From CAVRZR01 sp964354215 (lineage in GTDB: Bacteria; Actinomycetota; Coriobacteriia; Anaerosomatales; CAVRZR01): a stretch of 64,000 nucleotides of DNA. Positions 48,093 to 57,261 of this stretch are shown piece after piece. The stretch's first letter is position 1. Each line of letters starts with the position of its first letter. Where the stretch lies: contig CAYGYT010000005.1 in NCBI GenBank assembly GCA_964354215.1, positions 1 through 64,000 on the forward strand, in the 5' to 3' direction. The notes under the pieces are model-generated. The model was not told where the DNA came from and did not search any database. It saw only the letters and a list, made by a program, of their open reading frames with translations. The position numbers and the translations under genes were made by a program.

Positions 48093-50129
48093 GTGAGCGA
48101 TCCATCCGGTCCAGACCCGTCTGAGCTGGCCGAGGAACAAGTTTCCGCAGACGACTCCGCTGTTGGCCCAGAGGTTGTGGTCCCACCGCCGGCGGAGCTT
48201 GCCGAGCGCGCCGTGGTGTCGGGTTTCGACGACTATCAGGCTCGCTACGACGCCTCGATCGCCGACCCCGACCGCTTCTGGGGCGACGCGGCTCGCGAGT
48301 ACCTGACGTGGATGAAGCCGTTCACGAAGGTGGCCGAAGGCGGATTCGAGCATCTCGACTACACCTGGTTCGCCGACGGCGAGCTGAACGCCTCGGCGAA
48401 CTGCCTCGACCGGCACCTCGGCACGTGGCGTTCGACCAAGGCGGCGCTCATCTGGGAGGGCGACGACGCGTCGTCGCGCACGTTCACGTACCAGCAGCTG
48501 CATCACGAGGTGTGCCGGTTCGCTAACGTGCTCCGCAAGAAGCGCGTCGAGAAGGGCGACCGCGTCGCGATCTACCTGCCGATGGTGCCCGAGCTCGTCA
48601 TCGCGATGCTCGCGTGCGCACGCATAGGCGCCGTGCATTCGGTCGTGTTCGGCGGTTTCTCGGCAAGCGCGCTTCGGGGCAGGATCCAGGACTGTGGCGC
48701 GAAGCTCCTCATCACCGCCGATGAGGGAATTCGCGGCGGACGCAAGGTGCCGCTGAAGGCGGCGGCCGACGAGGCGCTCTTCGAATGCCCAAGCGTCGAG
48801 GCCTGCGTGGTCGTGAAGCGCGGTGCTGGCGACGTAGACATGGAGCCCGGGCGTGACACGTGGTGGTATCACGAGATGAGCGCACCCGAGGTGCGCGGGA
48901 AGAGCGATCCGGAGCCGATGGGTGCCGAGGACCCGCTCTTCATTCTCTACACGTCGGGGTCGACCGGTACCCCGAAGGGCGTGCTTCACACGACCGCCGG
49001 CTACCTGCTCTATGCAGCGCTCACCTTCAAGACGGTGTTCGACTACCGCGACGAGGACGTCTTCTGGTGCACCGCCGACATCGGGTGGGTCACGGGTCAC
49101 AGCTACATCGTGTACGGGCCCCTCGCGGCGGGTGCGACCACGCTCATGTTCGAAGGCGTGCCTACCTGGCCCGATCCCGCGCGCTTCTGGGCCGTCGTCG
49201 AGAAGTACCGCGTGAACTCGTTCTACACCGCGCCGACGGTGCTTCGCTCGCTTCAACGCCACGGTGACGGGTGGCCGGGGCGCTACGACGTGACGAGCCT
49301 GAGGCTCCTCGGAACAGTAGGCGAGCCCATCAACCCCGAGGTGTGGCTGTGGTATCGCCGGGTGATCGGGCGTGACGAGGTGCCTGTGATCGACACGTAC
49401 TGGCAGACCGAGACGGGCGGGTTCGTGATCACGCCGCTCCCGGGCGCGATCCCCCTCAAGCCGGGTTCGGCGACCGTGCCGTTCTTCGGCGTGAAGCCTT
49501 CGGTGCTCAAAGAGGACGGATCACCCGCCGAGGTCAACGAAGGCGGGCTCCTCTGCATCGACCGCCCGTGGCCGGGGATGTTCCGCCGCGTGTGGGGCGA
49601 CGCGGACAACGCACGGATGCGGGAGACGTACTTCGAGCGCTTCCCCGGGCGCTACTTCACCGGTGACGGCGCGCGAGTCGACGAGGACGGCTACTACTGG
49701 CTTCTGGGCAGGGTGGACGACGTTATCAACGTGTCGGGTCACCGCCTCGGGACCGCCGAGATCGAGAGCGCGCTCGTGAGTCACGAAGCCGTGAGTGAGG
49801 CGGCGGTGGTTGGGTTCCCGCATCCCGTCAAGGGGGAGGGCATCCATGCCTACGTCGTGCTGAGAGACGGGCAGGCGGCGTCCGAGGACCTCGCCAAGAT
49901 CCTGTCCGGGCACGTCCGCAAGCTCATTGGGCCGATTGCGAAGCCAGATCGGATCCAGTTCTCGGCGGATTTGCCCAAGACGCGCTCAGGCAAGATCATG
50001 CGGCGCATCCTGCGCAAGATCGCTTCGGGCGTGAGCGACACGGAGGAGTTCGGAGACCTCTCAACGCTCGCCGACCCGAAGGTCGTGAAGGACCTGCTGT
50101 CGGGCGCGGAAACGTACGACAGGCCATGA
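48093..50129 (+). CDS. acs: acetyl-CoA synthetase (AMP-forming)
   Basis: 678-residue ANL-family enzyme making acetyl-CoA from acetate, ATP and CoA. YTSGSTGTPKGV is the P-loop, TYWQTETGG the adenylate motif, GDGARVDEDGYYWLLGRVDDVINVSGHR the hinge region, and KTRSGKIMRRILRK carries the catalytic lysine that is a known acetylation site. The CoA-binding arm and Trp in the acetate pocket (GVPTWPDPARFW and the W of TYW) favour acetate over longer acids. The N-terminal 50 residues are an acidic extension. The GTG start follows GAGGAGG. Confidence 0.95.
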   Translation: MSDPSGPDPSELAEEQVSADDSAVGPEVVVPPPAELAERAVVSGFDDYQARYDASIADPDRFWGDAAREYLTWMKPFTKVAEGGFEHLDYTWFADGELNASANCLDRHLGTWRSTKAALIWEGDDASSRTFTYQQLHHEVCRFANVLRKKRVEKGDRVAIYLPMVPELVIAMLACARIGAVHSVVFGGFSASALRGRIQDCGAKLLITADEGIRGGRKVPLKAAADEALFECPSVEACVVVKRGAGDVDMEPGRDTWWYHEMSAPEVRGKSDPEPMGAEDPLFILYTSGSTGTPKGVLHTTAGYLLYAALTFKTVFDYRDEDVFWCTADIGWVTGHSYIVYGPLAAGATTLMFEGVPTWPDPARFWAVVEKYRVNSFYTAPTVLRSLQRHGDGWPGRYDVTSLRLLGTVGEPINPEVWLWYRRVIGRDEVPVIDTYWQTETGGFVITPLPGAIPLKPGSATVPFFGVKPSVLKEDGSPAEVNEGGLLCIDRPWPGMFRRVWGDADNARMRETYFERFPGRYFTGDGARVDEDGYYWLLGRVDDVINVSGHRLGTAEIESALVSHEAVSEAAVVGFPHPVKGEGIHAYVVLRDGQAASEDLAKILSGHVRKLIGPIAKPDRIQFSADLPKTRSGKIMRRILRKIASGVSDTEEFGDLSTLADPKVVKDLLSGAETYDRP

Positions 50130-50226
50130 GCCTGCTCCAGGGCGAGCGCGGTGCGTGGACCGCGTTGGTGGGTATCATCTTGTGATCTACTGAGACCAAT
50201 GTGCTGATCCCAATGGGAGGACACCG

Positions 50227-50475
50227 ATGAGCCCCATGACCGTCTTCTGGTTCGTGTTGCTAGCAGCTGCGGTCGCGGTGTTCGGCGTGCTTATCGCCAG
50301 ACAGATGCGGGGCGGCAAGGAAGCACCGGGCATGCCGATGGACGTGAGCACCAGCAACCACGACGAACCGCTCGAGGACACCGCGAAGTCTCTCGATGCG
50401 CCGCGTCACGTGAAGAGCGGTCTCGCCGATGCTCACGGCTACGACGACATCCACCGTACACTTGGTGGCGAGTAG
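50227..50475 (+). CDS. small single-helix membrane protein
   Basis: 82-residue protein with one N-terminal membrane helix (VFWFVLLAAAVAVFGVLIA) and a polar 60-residue tail rich in Asp, His and Ser. GGGAGG lies 6 bases before the ATG. No family recognised. It follows acs by 97 bases and is convergent with pduO. Confidence 0.65.
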   Translation: MSPMTVFWFVLLAAAVAVFGVLIARQMRGGKEAPGMPMDVSTSNHDEPLEDTAKSLDAPRHVKSGLADAHGYDDIHRTLGGE

Positions 50476-50514
50476 TAGCGCTGCGCGATGGCGAGCGGCA
50501 GCGGCTACTGCTCG

Positions 50515-51090
50515 CTAGGCCTGCGGCGTCTGCCCCGGCTGCGAGGCGTCCCGGTCCCAGCGCGTCTCGGCCACACCCTCGAGTGCGAGTGAGGCCCTCG
50601 CGGCTGCGAACAGTGTGTCCGACAGTCGGTTCAAGAAGCGCGCGACGCTCTCATCGCCGTCGTGTTTGGGGTCGAGCGCCACGACGCGGCGCTCCGCGCG
50701 GCGCACGATCGTGCGCGCCACGTGCAGCCTCGCGGCCAACTCGCTTCCCCCGGGCAGGATGAAGTGATCGAGCGGCCCGGCGAGGCGTTCGAAGTGGTCG
50801 ATGGCCCGTTCCAACGCGTACACGTCGGCCTCATCCGCATCTGTGGTGCGCTCTGATCGAGCCTCGGGGGGAGTGGCGAGATGGCTCGAGCAGTTGAAGA
50901 GCCGCTGCTGCGCGAAGAGCAGGGTCTCGCGCATGTCGCCGTCTGACACGAGCGCGAGTGCGAGGCCGACCGCGCTATTGGCCTCGTCGACCGTGCCGTA
51001 GGCCTCGACCCGCGGGTCGGCCTTGCTCACCCGCTCGCCGTCCGCGAGTGAGGTCTCGCCTGTGTCACCGGTACGCGTGTAGATGGTCAT
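50515..51090 (-). CDS. ATP:cob(I)alamin adenosyltransferase (PduO type)
   Basis: 191-residue enzyme that makes adenosylcobalamin. TRTGDTGETSLADGERVSKADPRVEAYGTVDEANS splits into the N-terminal ATP loop (TGDxGxTxL) and the VExYGxVDExNS segment. FILPGGSELAARLHVARTIVRRAERR is the other signature. The start ATG 51090 follows GGGAG. It lies 95 bases after glnD at the end of the nitrogen operon; the presence of a B12 enzyme gene there may be incidental. Confidence 0.93.
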   Translation of the reverse strand: MTIYTRTGDTGETSLADGERVSKADPRVEAYGTVDEANSAVGLALALVSDGDMRETLLFAQQRLFNCSSHLATPPEARSERTTDADEADVYALERAIDHFERLAGPLDHFILPGGSELAARLHVARTIVRRAERRVVALDPKHDGDESVARFLNRLSDTLFAAARASLALEGVAETRWDRDASQPGQTPQA

Positions 51091-51185
51091 GAGGTGGCTC
51101 CCGCAGTCGGCACGTCGATTCGTACTGAATCGTACCTCGTTGGGTCGGGCCGACGCATGAAAGCGAGCCGTCGTGGCACGCCCGG

Positions 51186-53483
51186 CTACACCAACTCCCG
51201 GATCCGCATCGCGAGATGGCCGAGGACGCCGCTGTCCGTGGGTGCCTGCCCGTCGGGTCCCACGACGTGGAACGTGTCGCGCGCGATGCCGCCGTTCGTG
51301 AGCGCCTTCGCCCAGCGGATGTCGAGTCCGACCGAGGCGATCGCGCGTGCGATGTCGTAGAGAAGTCCCACGCGGTCTGCGGCGGTGACGAGCACGGCGG
51401 TGTCGTAGCCGGCCGAGGTGTCGACACGTACCCGCGTCCCTACCCGAGCGCGACGCGTGCCGTCGCCCGAGTAGTGGCGCCCGCGCTCGGCGAGCCGTGT
51501 CTCGAGCTCGAGCCTGTCGGCGAGGGCGGCGTCGAGGTAGCGTTCGGCGCGCTGCCAGGTCTCGTGCTCGACCGGGGCCAGGGTTGCCGAGCGCACCGTG
51601 AAGATGTCGAGCGCGATGCCGTTCGCGGTGCTGTATGCGTCGACGGCGAGGATGTCGAGGCCGGCGAGCGTGAGGGCTCCCGCGACCCGGGCGAAGAGCT
51701 CGGGGCGGTCCTTGGCGACTACAGCCACCTCGAACGTCTCGGGTAGGGGGCCCGGGCGCACCGCGAGCCGGGCGCGCGTCGGGGCGGAGTGCACGTCGAG
51801 GTCGGCCACGAGGCGTGCGTGCATCGACACTTGGGCAGGCTCGCGCGAGGAGAGGTAGCGGAGCGGTGCGTTCCTGACGAAGTCGGCGACGGCGGCGTCC
51901 GTGTCGGCCGGGAGCGCGGAGAGCGTTGCGGCCCGGACTTCCTCGCCTCGCTTTGCGAGTCCCGCGCCGTCGATGTCGGGCGAGAGCGCTGCGTCGACGC
52001 GCGACACAAGCGCGCCCACGAGTGTCTCCTGCCACGGTCCCCACGCTGTCGGCCCGGTGGACAGGCTGTCGGCGACGGTGAGTACGTGCAGGGGTGCCAC
52101 GAGCTCGCGTCGCCCGACCCTCTCGGCGACGCCGAGGATGACGTCCTCGGAATCGAGGTCGTCGTGCATGGCGCTCTCGGCGAGCGCGAGATGCAACCGT
52201 ACGAGGTCGGCGACGTCGGCTTGCGCGCCAGCGTCGAGGCCGAAGAGCCAGGCGCTCTCGGAGGCGGTCAGCGCCCCGCGCTCTGCGTGCTTCGGCCCCG
52301 GCCTGGACTTCGCGCGATCGTGCGTGAGAGCGGCGACGAGGAGCGGCCTGTCGTCGGAGATGGCGGCGCGCGATCGCGCGAGCGCGGAAGGCTCGGTCGC
52401 GGGGAGCGTGGCGGCGAGCGCCGCGCACCTGATGCTGTGCGCGCCCACCGCGAGCGTATGCGTGAGAGCCGGGCGCCGGAGCGAAAGGAGTGACTTGAAG
52501 GCGGGCACGAGCGCATCGAGCCGGCCGAGCCAGGCGGCCTCCTCGAGGGGCCCCACGCCGGCGTCGCCCTGACGGAGCAGACCAAAGACCTCGTCGGCAG
52601 TCAGCGGATTGGCGACTCGCGGGTCGGGCACCCGAGACGCGAGCCCGGCGGGCTTGCCGACCACTCTCCTGCGGGCCCGCTCGAGCACATGCGCGGTATC
52701 GGCGAGGGCGACTTGGACCGCCTGGACATCGATGCTGAGCGCGTCCGCCGCGTCGAGCGTCATGCGCGACCCGTCGCCCCGCGCGCCGAGCTCCCAGCGG
52801 GCCGCGACGACAAGCGCGGACGCAGCCTCGAGAAGCCCGAGCTCCCAATCGGCGAGGACGTCTGCCTCCAGAAGCGCCCATGGCGTTGTCTGCGGCACAC
52901 CCGTCAATACAGCGGCCGTCCAGACGAGCTCGTCGTAGTCGCGACGTCCGCCGGCGCCGCTCTTCAAGTCGGGTTCGAGCAGGTAGGGCGAACCGGGGCG
53001 GTCCCGGCGCGCGAGCGACGAGAGCACTCCGCGCGACCTCTTGTGTCCATCGGCGCAGCAGCGATCCAGCAATGACGTGCCGTAATCGGCGTCCCCGCAG
53101 ACCACCCGCCCCGTGAGCGTCGCCATGCAGATCGTCTCGTCCTCGCGCGTCGCCGAGAGGTGCGCCTTGGGCGAGCGGACTTGGTGCCCCACCGCGAGCC
53201 CCGCGTCCCAAAGGGGGTAGAGGAGCGACTCGACGAACGGTCTGAGAACACTTGCGGGAGCGTCGGAAACCAGCAGCACGTCGATATCGGATGAGGGCAG
53301 CAGCGCGCCGGCACCGTAGCCGCCCAGCGCAATCAGCGACCAGCGACCGGGAGGCGTGGCGCTGGAGGCAGCGGCGAGGCGCCGGAGCAACTCGTCGGTG
53401 AGCGCAGCGAGCCGACGCGCCGAGTGAAGCCCCGGCGCGCCGGTCGAGATGAGCTCGCTTCGCGAGGTGATGTAGCGGTCCAT
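51186..53483 (-). CDS. glnD: [protein-PII] uridylyltransferase/uridylyl-removing enzyme
   Basis: 765-residue glutamine sensor that modifies PII. The nucleotidyltransferase motif reads GGYGAGALLPSSDIDVLLV, keeping both metal Asp residues but with Ala for the usual Arg of GGYGRG. An HD domain follows (AALTHDRAKSRPGPKHAERG), then two C-terminal ACT domains (FEVAVVAKDRPELFARVAG and AVLVTAADRVGLLYDIARA) that bind glutamine. Shorter than E. coli GlnD (~890). The target residue Tyr51 is present in both PII proteins encoded upstream. Some Actinomycetota use adenylylation instead of uridylylation; which nucleotide is used here cannot be told. Confidence 0.92.
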   Translation of the reverse strand: MDRYITSRSELISTGAPGLHSARRLAALTDELLRRLAAASSATPPGRWSLIALGGYGAGALLPSSDIDVLLVSDAPASVLRPFVESLLYPLWDAGLAVGHQVRSPKAHLSATREDETICMATLTGRVVCGDADYGTSLLDRCCADGHKRSRGVLSSLARRDRPGSPYLLEPDLKSGAGGRRDYDELVWTAAVLTGVPQTTPWALLEADVLADWELGLLEAASALVVAARWELGARGDGSRMTLDAADALSIDVQAVQVALADTAHVLERARRRVVGKPAGLASRVPDPRVANPLTADEVFGLLRQGDAGVGPLEEAAWLGRLDALVPAFKSLLSLRRPALTHTLAVGAHSIRCAALAATLPATEPSALARSRAAISDDRPLLVAALTHDRAKSRPGPKHAERGALTASESAWLFGLDAGAQADVADLVRLHLALAESAMHDDLDSEDVILGVAERVGRRELVAPLHVLTVADSLSTGPTAWGPWQETLVGALVSRVDAALSPDIDGAGLAKRGEEVRAATLSALPADTDAAVADFVRNAPLRYLSSREPAQVSMHARLVADLDVHSAPTRARLAVRPGPLPETFEVAVVAKDRPELFARVAGALTLAGLDILAVDAYSTANGIALDIFTVRSATLAPVEHETWQRAERYLDAALADRLELETRLAERGRHYSGDGTRRARVGTRVRVDTSAGYDTAVLVTAADRVGLLYDIARAIASVGLDIRWAKALTNGGIARDTFHVVGPDGQAPTDSGVLGHLAMRIRELV

Positions 53484-53538
53484 ACGCCTAGGTGCGGCCG
53501 GGGCTGGCCGCAGTCCGCAGCTGCCCCGCCGCCGGCGC

Positions 53539-53877
53539 CTAGAGAGCCTCGGGTCCGCGTTCTCCGGTACGGATGCGGAGGGCGCGCTCGCAGTCGTAGG
53601 TGAATACCTTGCCGTCGCCGATCTTCTCCGTCCGGGCCGCCATCATGATGGCGTGCTCCGCCTGCTCCACGAGCGCGTCGTCGACCACGAGCTCGATCTT
53701 GATCTTGGGCACGAAGTCCACCGTGTACTCGGCACCGCGGTAGATCTCGGTGTGGCCCTTCTGACGCCCGAAGCCCTTGACCTCGTACGCGGTCATCCCG
53801 GCGATGCCGAGCACGTGGAGCGCATCCTTTACCTCATCGAGCTTGTGGGGCTTGATGATCGCTTCGATCTTCTTCAT
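53539..53877 (-). CDS. glnB: nitrogen regulatory protein PII
   Basis: 112-residue trimeric signal protein reading 2-oxoglutarate and ATP/ADP. T-loop GHTEIYRGAEYTVDF contains modifiable Tyr51; GFGRQKGH and the C-terminal RTGERG complete the ATP site. Located 37 bases after amtB1, whose channel it should block, and 55 bases before glnD. Confidence 0.96.
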   Translation of the reverse strand: MKKIEAIIKPHKLDEVKDALHVLGIAGMTAYEVKGFGRQKGHTEIYRGAEYTVDFVPKIKIELVVDDALVEQAEHAIMMAARTEKIGDGKVFTYDCERALRIRTGERGPEAL

Positions 53878-53914
53878 TCGTGACCTCCTCGTCCTGATCC
53901 ATGGTCGCGGATGT

Positions 53915-55216
53915 TCAGGCGACAGTCTCGGTTATGACGAAGTCAGGGTACGCCCTGTTGCCGTGCTCGCCGATGTCGAGGCCTTGGATCTCCTCTTCCT
54001 CGCTCACGCGTAGGCCGACGGTGGCCTTGATGGCGAGCCAGATAACGAGCGAGAAGCCGAAGACCGTCGCGCCAACTGCGGCAACGCCGATGAGCTGGTT
54101 GAGCAACAGGCTTGCGCCACCGCCGAAGAAGAGACCGTCCCCGGTCGTTCCGGGCATGAACTTGTCCTGTGCGAACAGACCGACGGCCAACGTGCCGAAG
54201 ATGCCGCCCATGCCGTGCACGGCGATCGCGCCGACCGGGTCGTCGATCTTGAGCTTGTCGAGCAACAGGACGCCGAGGACCACGATCGCACCGGCGATGC
54301 CACCGATGATGAGCGCACTGCTGACGCTCACGAAGGCGCAAGCAGCGGTGACGCCGACGAGTCCGGCGAGTGCACCGTTGATGGTCATGCCGACATCGGG
54401 CTTGCCGAGGATCCGCCACGCGACCGCTGTCGCGACGAGTGCACCCATGGCCGCAGCGACGTTCGTCGTCACCACGATGCGGGAGATGGCCTCGGGATCG
54501 GCAGCCATCGTGCTACCGGGGTTGAATCCGAACCAGCCCAGCCAGAGCACGAAGCAGCCGATCATGGCCGAGGTCATGCTGTGTCCGGGGATCGGGTGGA
54601 CCTTGCCATCCGCGGCGTACTTGCCGATACGCGGTCCGAGCACCAGCACGCCGGCGAGGGCCGCCCACGCACCCACCGAGTGCACGACGGTGGACCCCGC
54701 GAAGTCCCAGAAGCCGAGCTCGGCGAGCCATCCCGCGCCCCAGATCCAGTGACCGATGATCGGGTAGACGAGGCCAACGAGGACGAACGAGAACACGATG
54801 AAGGAGATGTACTTGATCCTCTCGGCAACGGCGCCGGAGACGATCGTGGCAGCCGTGCCGGCGAACACGAGCTGGAAGAAGAACTTCGCGAGAAGCGGGA
54901 CGCCTGTCCAGCTCAGCGCCGAGTACACGCCCTGGTAGGCATCACCCTTCGCAGGACTGTTGTCGGCACCGCTCAGGAAGAAGAGCCCCTCATAGCCCAG
55001 GAAGGCGTTGCCGTCGCCGTACATGAGGCCCCATCCCACCACGAGGAACGCGAGCGTCGCGACGGCGAATACGATGAAGTTCTTGGAGATGATATTGACG
55101 CAGTTCTTGGCACGAGCGAACCCGGATTCGACCATGGCGAACCCGAGGTTCATGAAGAACACGAGCATGCCCGCAATGAGCACCCACATGGTGTCAAGGA
55201 CTACCGCTGTGTCCAT
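53915..55216 (-). CDS. amtB: ammonium transporter AmtB (copy 1)
   Basis: 433-residue eleven-helix ammonium channel. GFAMVESGFARAKNCVNIISKN, VVHSVGAWAALAGV with the first pore His, WLGWFGFNPGS and the second pore His in AIAVHGMGGIFGT mark the Amt family. ATG 55216 is 5 bases after AAGGGAG; GTG 55222 is a less likely start. Paired with the following glnB. It belongs to the subfamily with DTMWVLIAGMLVFFMN at the N terminus, different from copy 2, so the two are not a recent duplication. Confidence 0.95.
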   Translation of the reverse strand: MDTAVVLDTMWVLIAGMLVFFMNLGFAMVESGFARAKNCVNIISKNFIVFAVATLAFLVVGWGLMYGDGNAFLGYEGLFFLSGADNSPAKGDAYQGVYSALSWTGVPLLAKFFFQLVFAGTAATIVSGAVAERIKYISFIVFSFVLVGLVYPIIGHWIWGAGWLAELGFWDFAGSTVVHSVGAWAALAGVLVLGPRIGKYAADGKVHPIPGHSMTSAMIGCFVLWLGWFGFNPGSTMAADPEAISRIVVTTNVAAAMGALVATAVAWRILGKPDVGMTINGALAGLVGVTAACAFVSVSSALIIGGIAGAIVVLGVLLLDKLKIDDPVGAIAVHGMGGIFGTLAVGLFAQDKFMPGTTGDGLFFGGGASLLLNQLIGVAAVGATVFGFSLVIWLAIKATVGLRVSEEEEIQGLDIGEHGNRAYPDFVITETVA

Positions 55217-55381
55217 GCTCACTCCCTTTCTCTCGGTCGGTGGTGGCAGGTGCCTCGACCGAGTGTGGCCTGCGCGTGTTTCAGCCCGATGTCGAGCGCG
55301 TGAAATCGTTGAGGTGTGCGCCCACGCAGGAAGCGGGTCGCAGTGTGCCCACCCGTATCCCGTATCCGACGCCGAACGGGA

Positions 55382-55720
55382 CTAGAGCGCGTCGGGCCCG
55401 CGTTCGCCGGTGCGGATGCGCACCGCGCTCTCGCAGTCGTAGGTGAAGATCTTGCCGTCGCCGATCTTCTCGGTGCGAGCGGCCATCATGATGGCCTGCT
55501 CGGCCTGCTCGGCGAGATCGTCGTCCACGACGACCTCGATCTTGAGCTTGGGCACGAAGTCGACGGTGTATTCGGCGCCGCGGTAGACCTCGGTGTGGCC
55601 CTTCTGGCGACCGAACCCCTTCACCTCGTAGGCCGTCATTCCCGCGACGCCGAGTTCGTGGAGTGCATCTTTGACCTCATCCAGCTTGTGCGGCTTGATG
55701 ACCGCTTCGATCTTCTTCAC
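55382..55720 (-). CDS. glnK: nitrogen regulatory protein PII (second copy)
   Basis: 112 residues, about 90 percent identical by eye to the PII at 53539, with the same T-loop HTEVYRGAEYTVDF and Tyr51. It follows amtB2 by 63 bases, giving a second amtB-PII pair in one operon. The near-identity of the two PII proteins contrasts with the divergence of their AmtB partners. Confidence 0.96.
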   Translation of the reverse strand: MKKIEAVIKPHKLDEVKDALHELGVAGMTAYEVKGFGRQKGHTEVYRGAEYTVDFVPKLKIEVVVDDDLAEQAEQAIMMAARTEKIGDGKIFTYDCESAVRIRTGERGPDAL

Positions 55721-55783
55721 GGCGATCCCTCGCTTCCGTGTCGTGTGCCTTCTAGGCCTGCCCGCACGCAGACTGCCGAGGAG

Positions 55784-57010
55784 CTAGAGCACGTATCCGG
55801 TCTCCGCGTGCTCGGCAATGTCCAGGCCCGCTTCTTCGGTCTCGGCATCCACGCGGATGCCCATCGTGGCGTCGAGCACCTTGAGAATCACGAAGCTCAC
55901 GACGAACGAGAACGCCATGGTAGCGACGATGCCGACGATCTGGGGCACCATCTGCGCCGGATTGCCGGCGAGCACGCCGTCGCGTCCGGCCGAGTTCACC
56001 GCGGTGGTGGCGAACACGCCCGTGAGCAGTGCACCCGTGGTGCCGCCCACGCCGTGCACCCCAACCACATCGAGCGCGTCGTCGAACCTGAACTTCGTCT
56101 TGAGCCGCAAGCCGAAGTAGCAGAGCAGGCCGGCGGAAAGCCCGATCACGATCGCGGGCATCGGTTCGACGAAGCCCGCCGCAGGGGTGATGCCGACGAG
56201 GCCCGCCACCGCGCCGGATGCGGCGCCGAGCACCGTCGGCTTGCCCTCGGTGAGGATCTCGGCAAGGTTCCAGGCGAGAAGGCCGGCCGCCGCCGAGAGG
56301 TGTGTGACGAGGAACGCCGTGCCCGCCAGCTCACCCGAGGACAGGGCCGAGCCCGCGTTGAAGCCGAACCAGCCGAACCAGAGAATGCCCGCGCCGAGCA
56401 CCGACATCGGGATGTTGTGCGGCTTGAGCTCCTCGGTGCCGTACCCGCGTCGCTTGCCGAGCACGAGCGCACAGGCGAGCGCGGCTGCTGCCGAGGCGAT
56501 GTGGACGACGGTACCGCCAGCGAAGTCGAGTGCGCCCATTTCCATGAGCCAGCCGCCGCCCCAGACCCAGTGGGCGAGGGGGCTGTAGACGAGCACGGCC
56601 CACAGGAGCGCGAAGATCACGTAGGCCTTGAACTTCATCCGCTCGGCGATGGCACCGGTGATGAGTCCGACGGTGATGATCGCGAACATGCCCTGATACA
56701 TCGCAAACACCGACGTAGGGATTGCGGCGCTGCCCTCACCGAACACGGCGCCGACGACGCCCTTGAGTCCCACGAAGTCGAGCCCTCCGATGAGCCCGCC
56801 CTTGTCGGGCCCGAACGCGAGCGTGTAGCCGATGATCGCCCACACGATGGTGATGAGCCCCATCGCGAAGAACGAGTGCATCGTCGAGGACAGTACGTTC
56901 TTCTTGCGCACCATCCCCGCGTAGAACAGCGCGAGCCCGGGCGTCATGAACAACACCAGAGCCGCCGAGATGAGCATCCACGCGGTAGAGCCGGTATCGA
57001 TCGCTGGCAT
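55784..57010 (-). CDS. amtB: ammonium transporter AmtB (copy 2)
   Basis: 408-residue ammonium channel and first gene of the operon. Typical AmtB start LISAALVLFMTPGLALFYAGMVRKKNVLSSTMHSF split over helix 1, then GGTVVHIASAAAAL (pore His), WFGWFGFNAGSAL and VGVHGVGGTTGALL (second pore His). ATG 57010 follows GGAGGCGACC directly. Upstream boxes at 57066-57081 suggest control by the GlnR-like regulator. Confidence 0.95.
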   Translation of the reverse strand: MPAIDTGSTAWMLISAALVLFMTPGLALFYAGMVRKKNVLSSTMHSFFAMGLITIVWAIIGYTLAFGPDKGGLIGGLDFVGLKGVVGAVFGEGSAAIPTSVFAMYQGMFAIITVGLITGAIAERMKFKAYVIFALLWAVLVYSPLAHWVWGGGWLMEMGALDFAGGTVVHIASAAAALACALVLGKRRGYGTEELKPHNIPMSVLGAGILWFGWFGFNAGSALSSGELAGTAFLVTHLSAAAGLLAWNLAEILTEGKPTVLGAASGAVAGLVGITPAAGFVEPMPAIVIGLSAGLLCYFGLRLKTKFRFDDALDVVGVHGVGGTTGALLTGVFATTAVNSAGRDGVLAGNPAQMVPQIVGIVATMAFSFVVSFVILKVLDATMGIRVDAETEEAGLDIAEHAETGYVL

Positions 57011-57065
57011 GGTCGCCTCCTTCGCCGATGAGAGCGATGCGTTGGAGGCACCGTACCGACCCCAT

Positions 57066-57081
57066 GTTTCGGCAGCGTTTC
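57066..57081 (-). promoter_or_regulatory. candidate GlnR operator upstream of amtB2
   Basis: On the reverse strand GAAACGCTGCCGAAAC: two GAAAC boxes with 11-base spacing, 56-71 bases before the amtB2 start. Differs at one base from the glnA site at 30178-30193. Confidence 0.6.
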
Positions 57082-57108
57082 TCACCCATTGCCGAGGAGT
57101 GAACCCTG

Positions 57109-57135
57109 GAAACCGAGAAGAAACGCGCCTGTAAG
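57109..57135 (+). promoter_or_regulatory. second GAAAC box array in the amtB2 control region
   Basis: GAAAC (57109-57113), GAAAC (57120-57124) and GTAAG (57131-57135), each 11 bases apart, in the opposite orientation to the array at 57066. The rest of the 57011-57261 gap shows no other recognisable element. Confidence 0.5.
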
Positions 57136-57261
57136 CGCGGCGGCGAGGCGCGGTCCCTGTCGTGGCTGCCTTGCCGTGACCTGAGCGCCTCGGGCTATGC
57201 TGGAGCGGCATGGCCCGCAGGTCGTGCACGCAGCGCTAACGAGGGCGGGAGGATGCGGTCG

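Noticed and set aside
55278..55282. Single GTTTC box between glnK and amtB1
   Set aside because: No second box at 11-base spacing, so not counted as a GlnR site.
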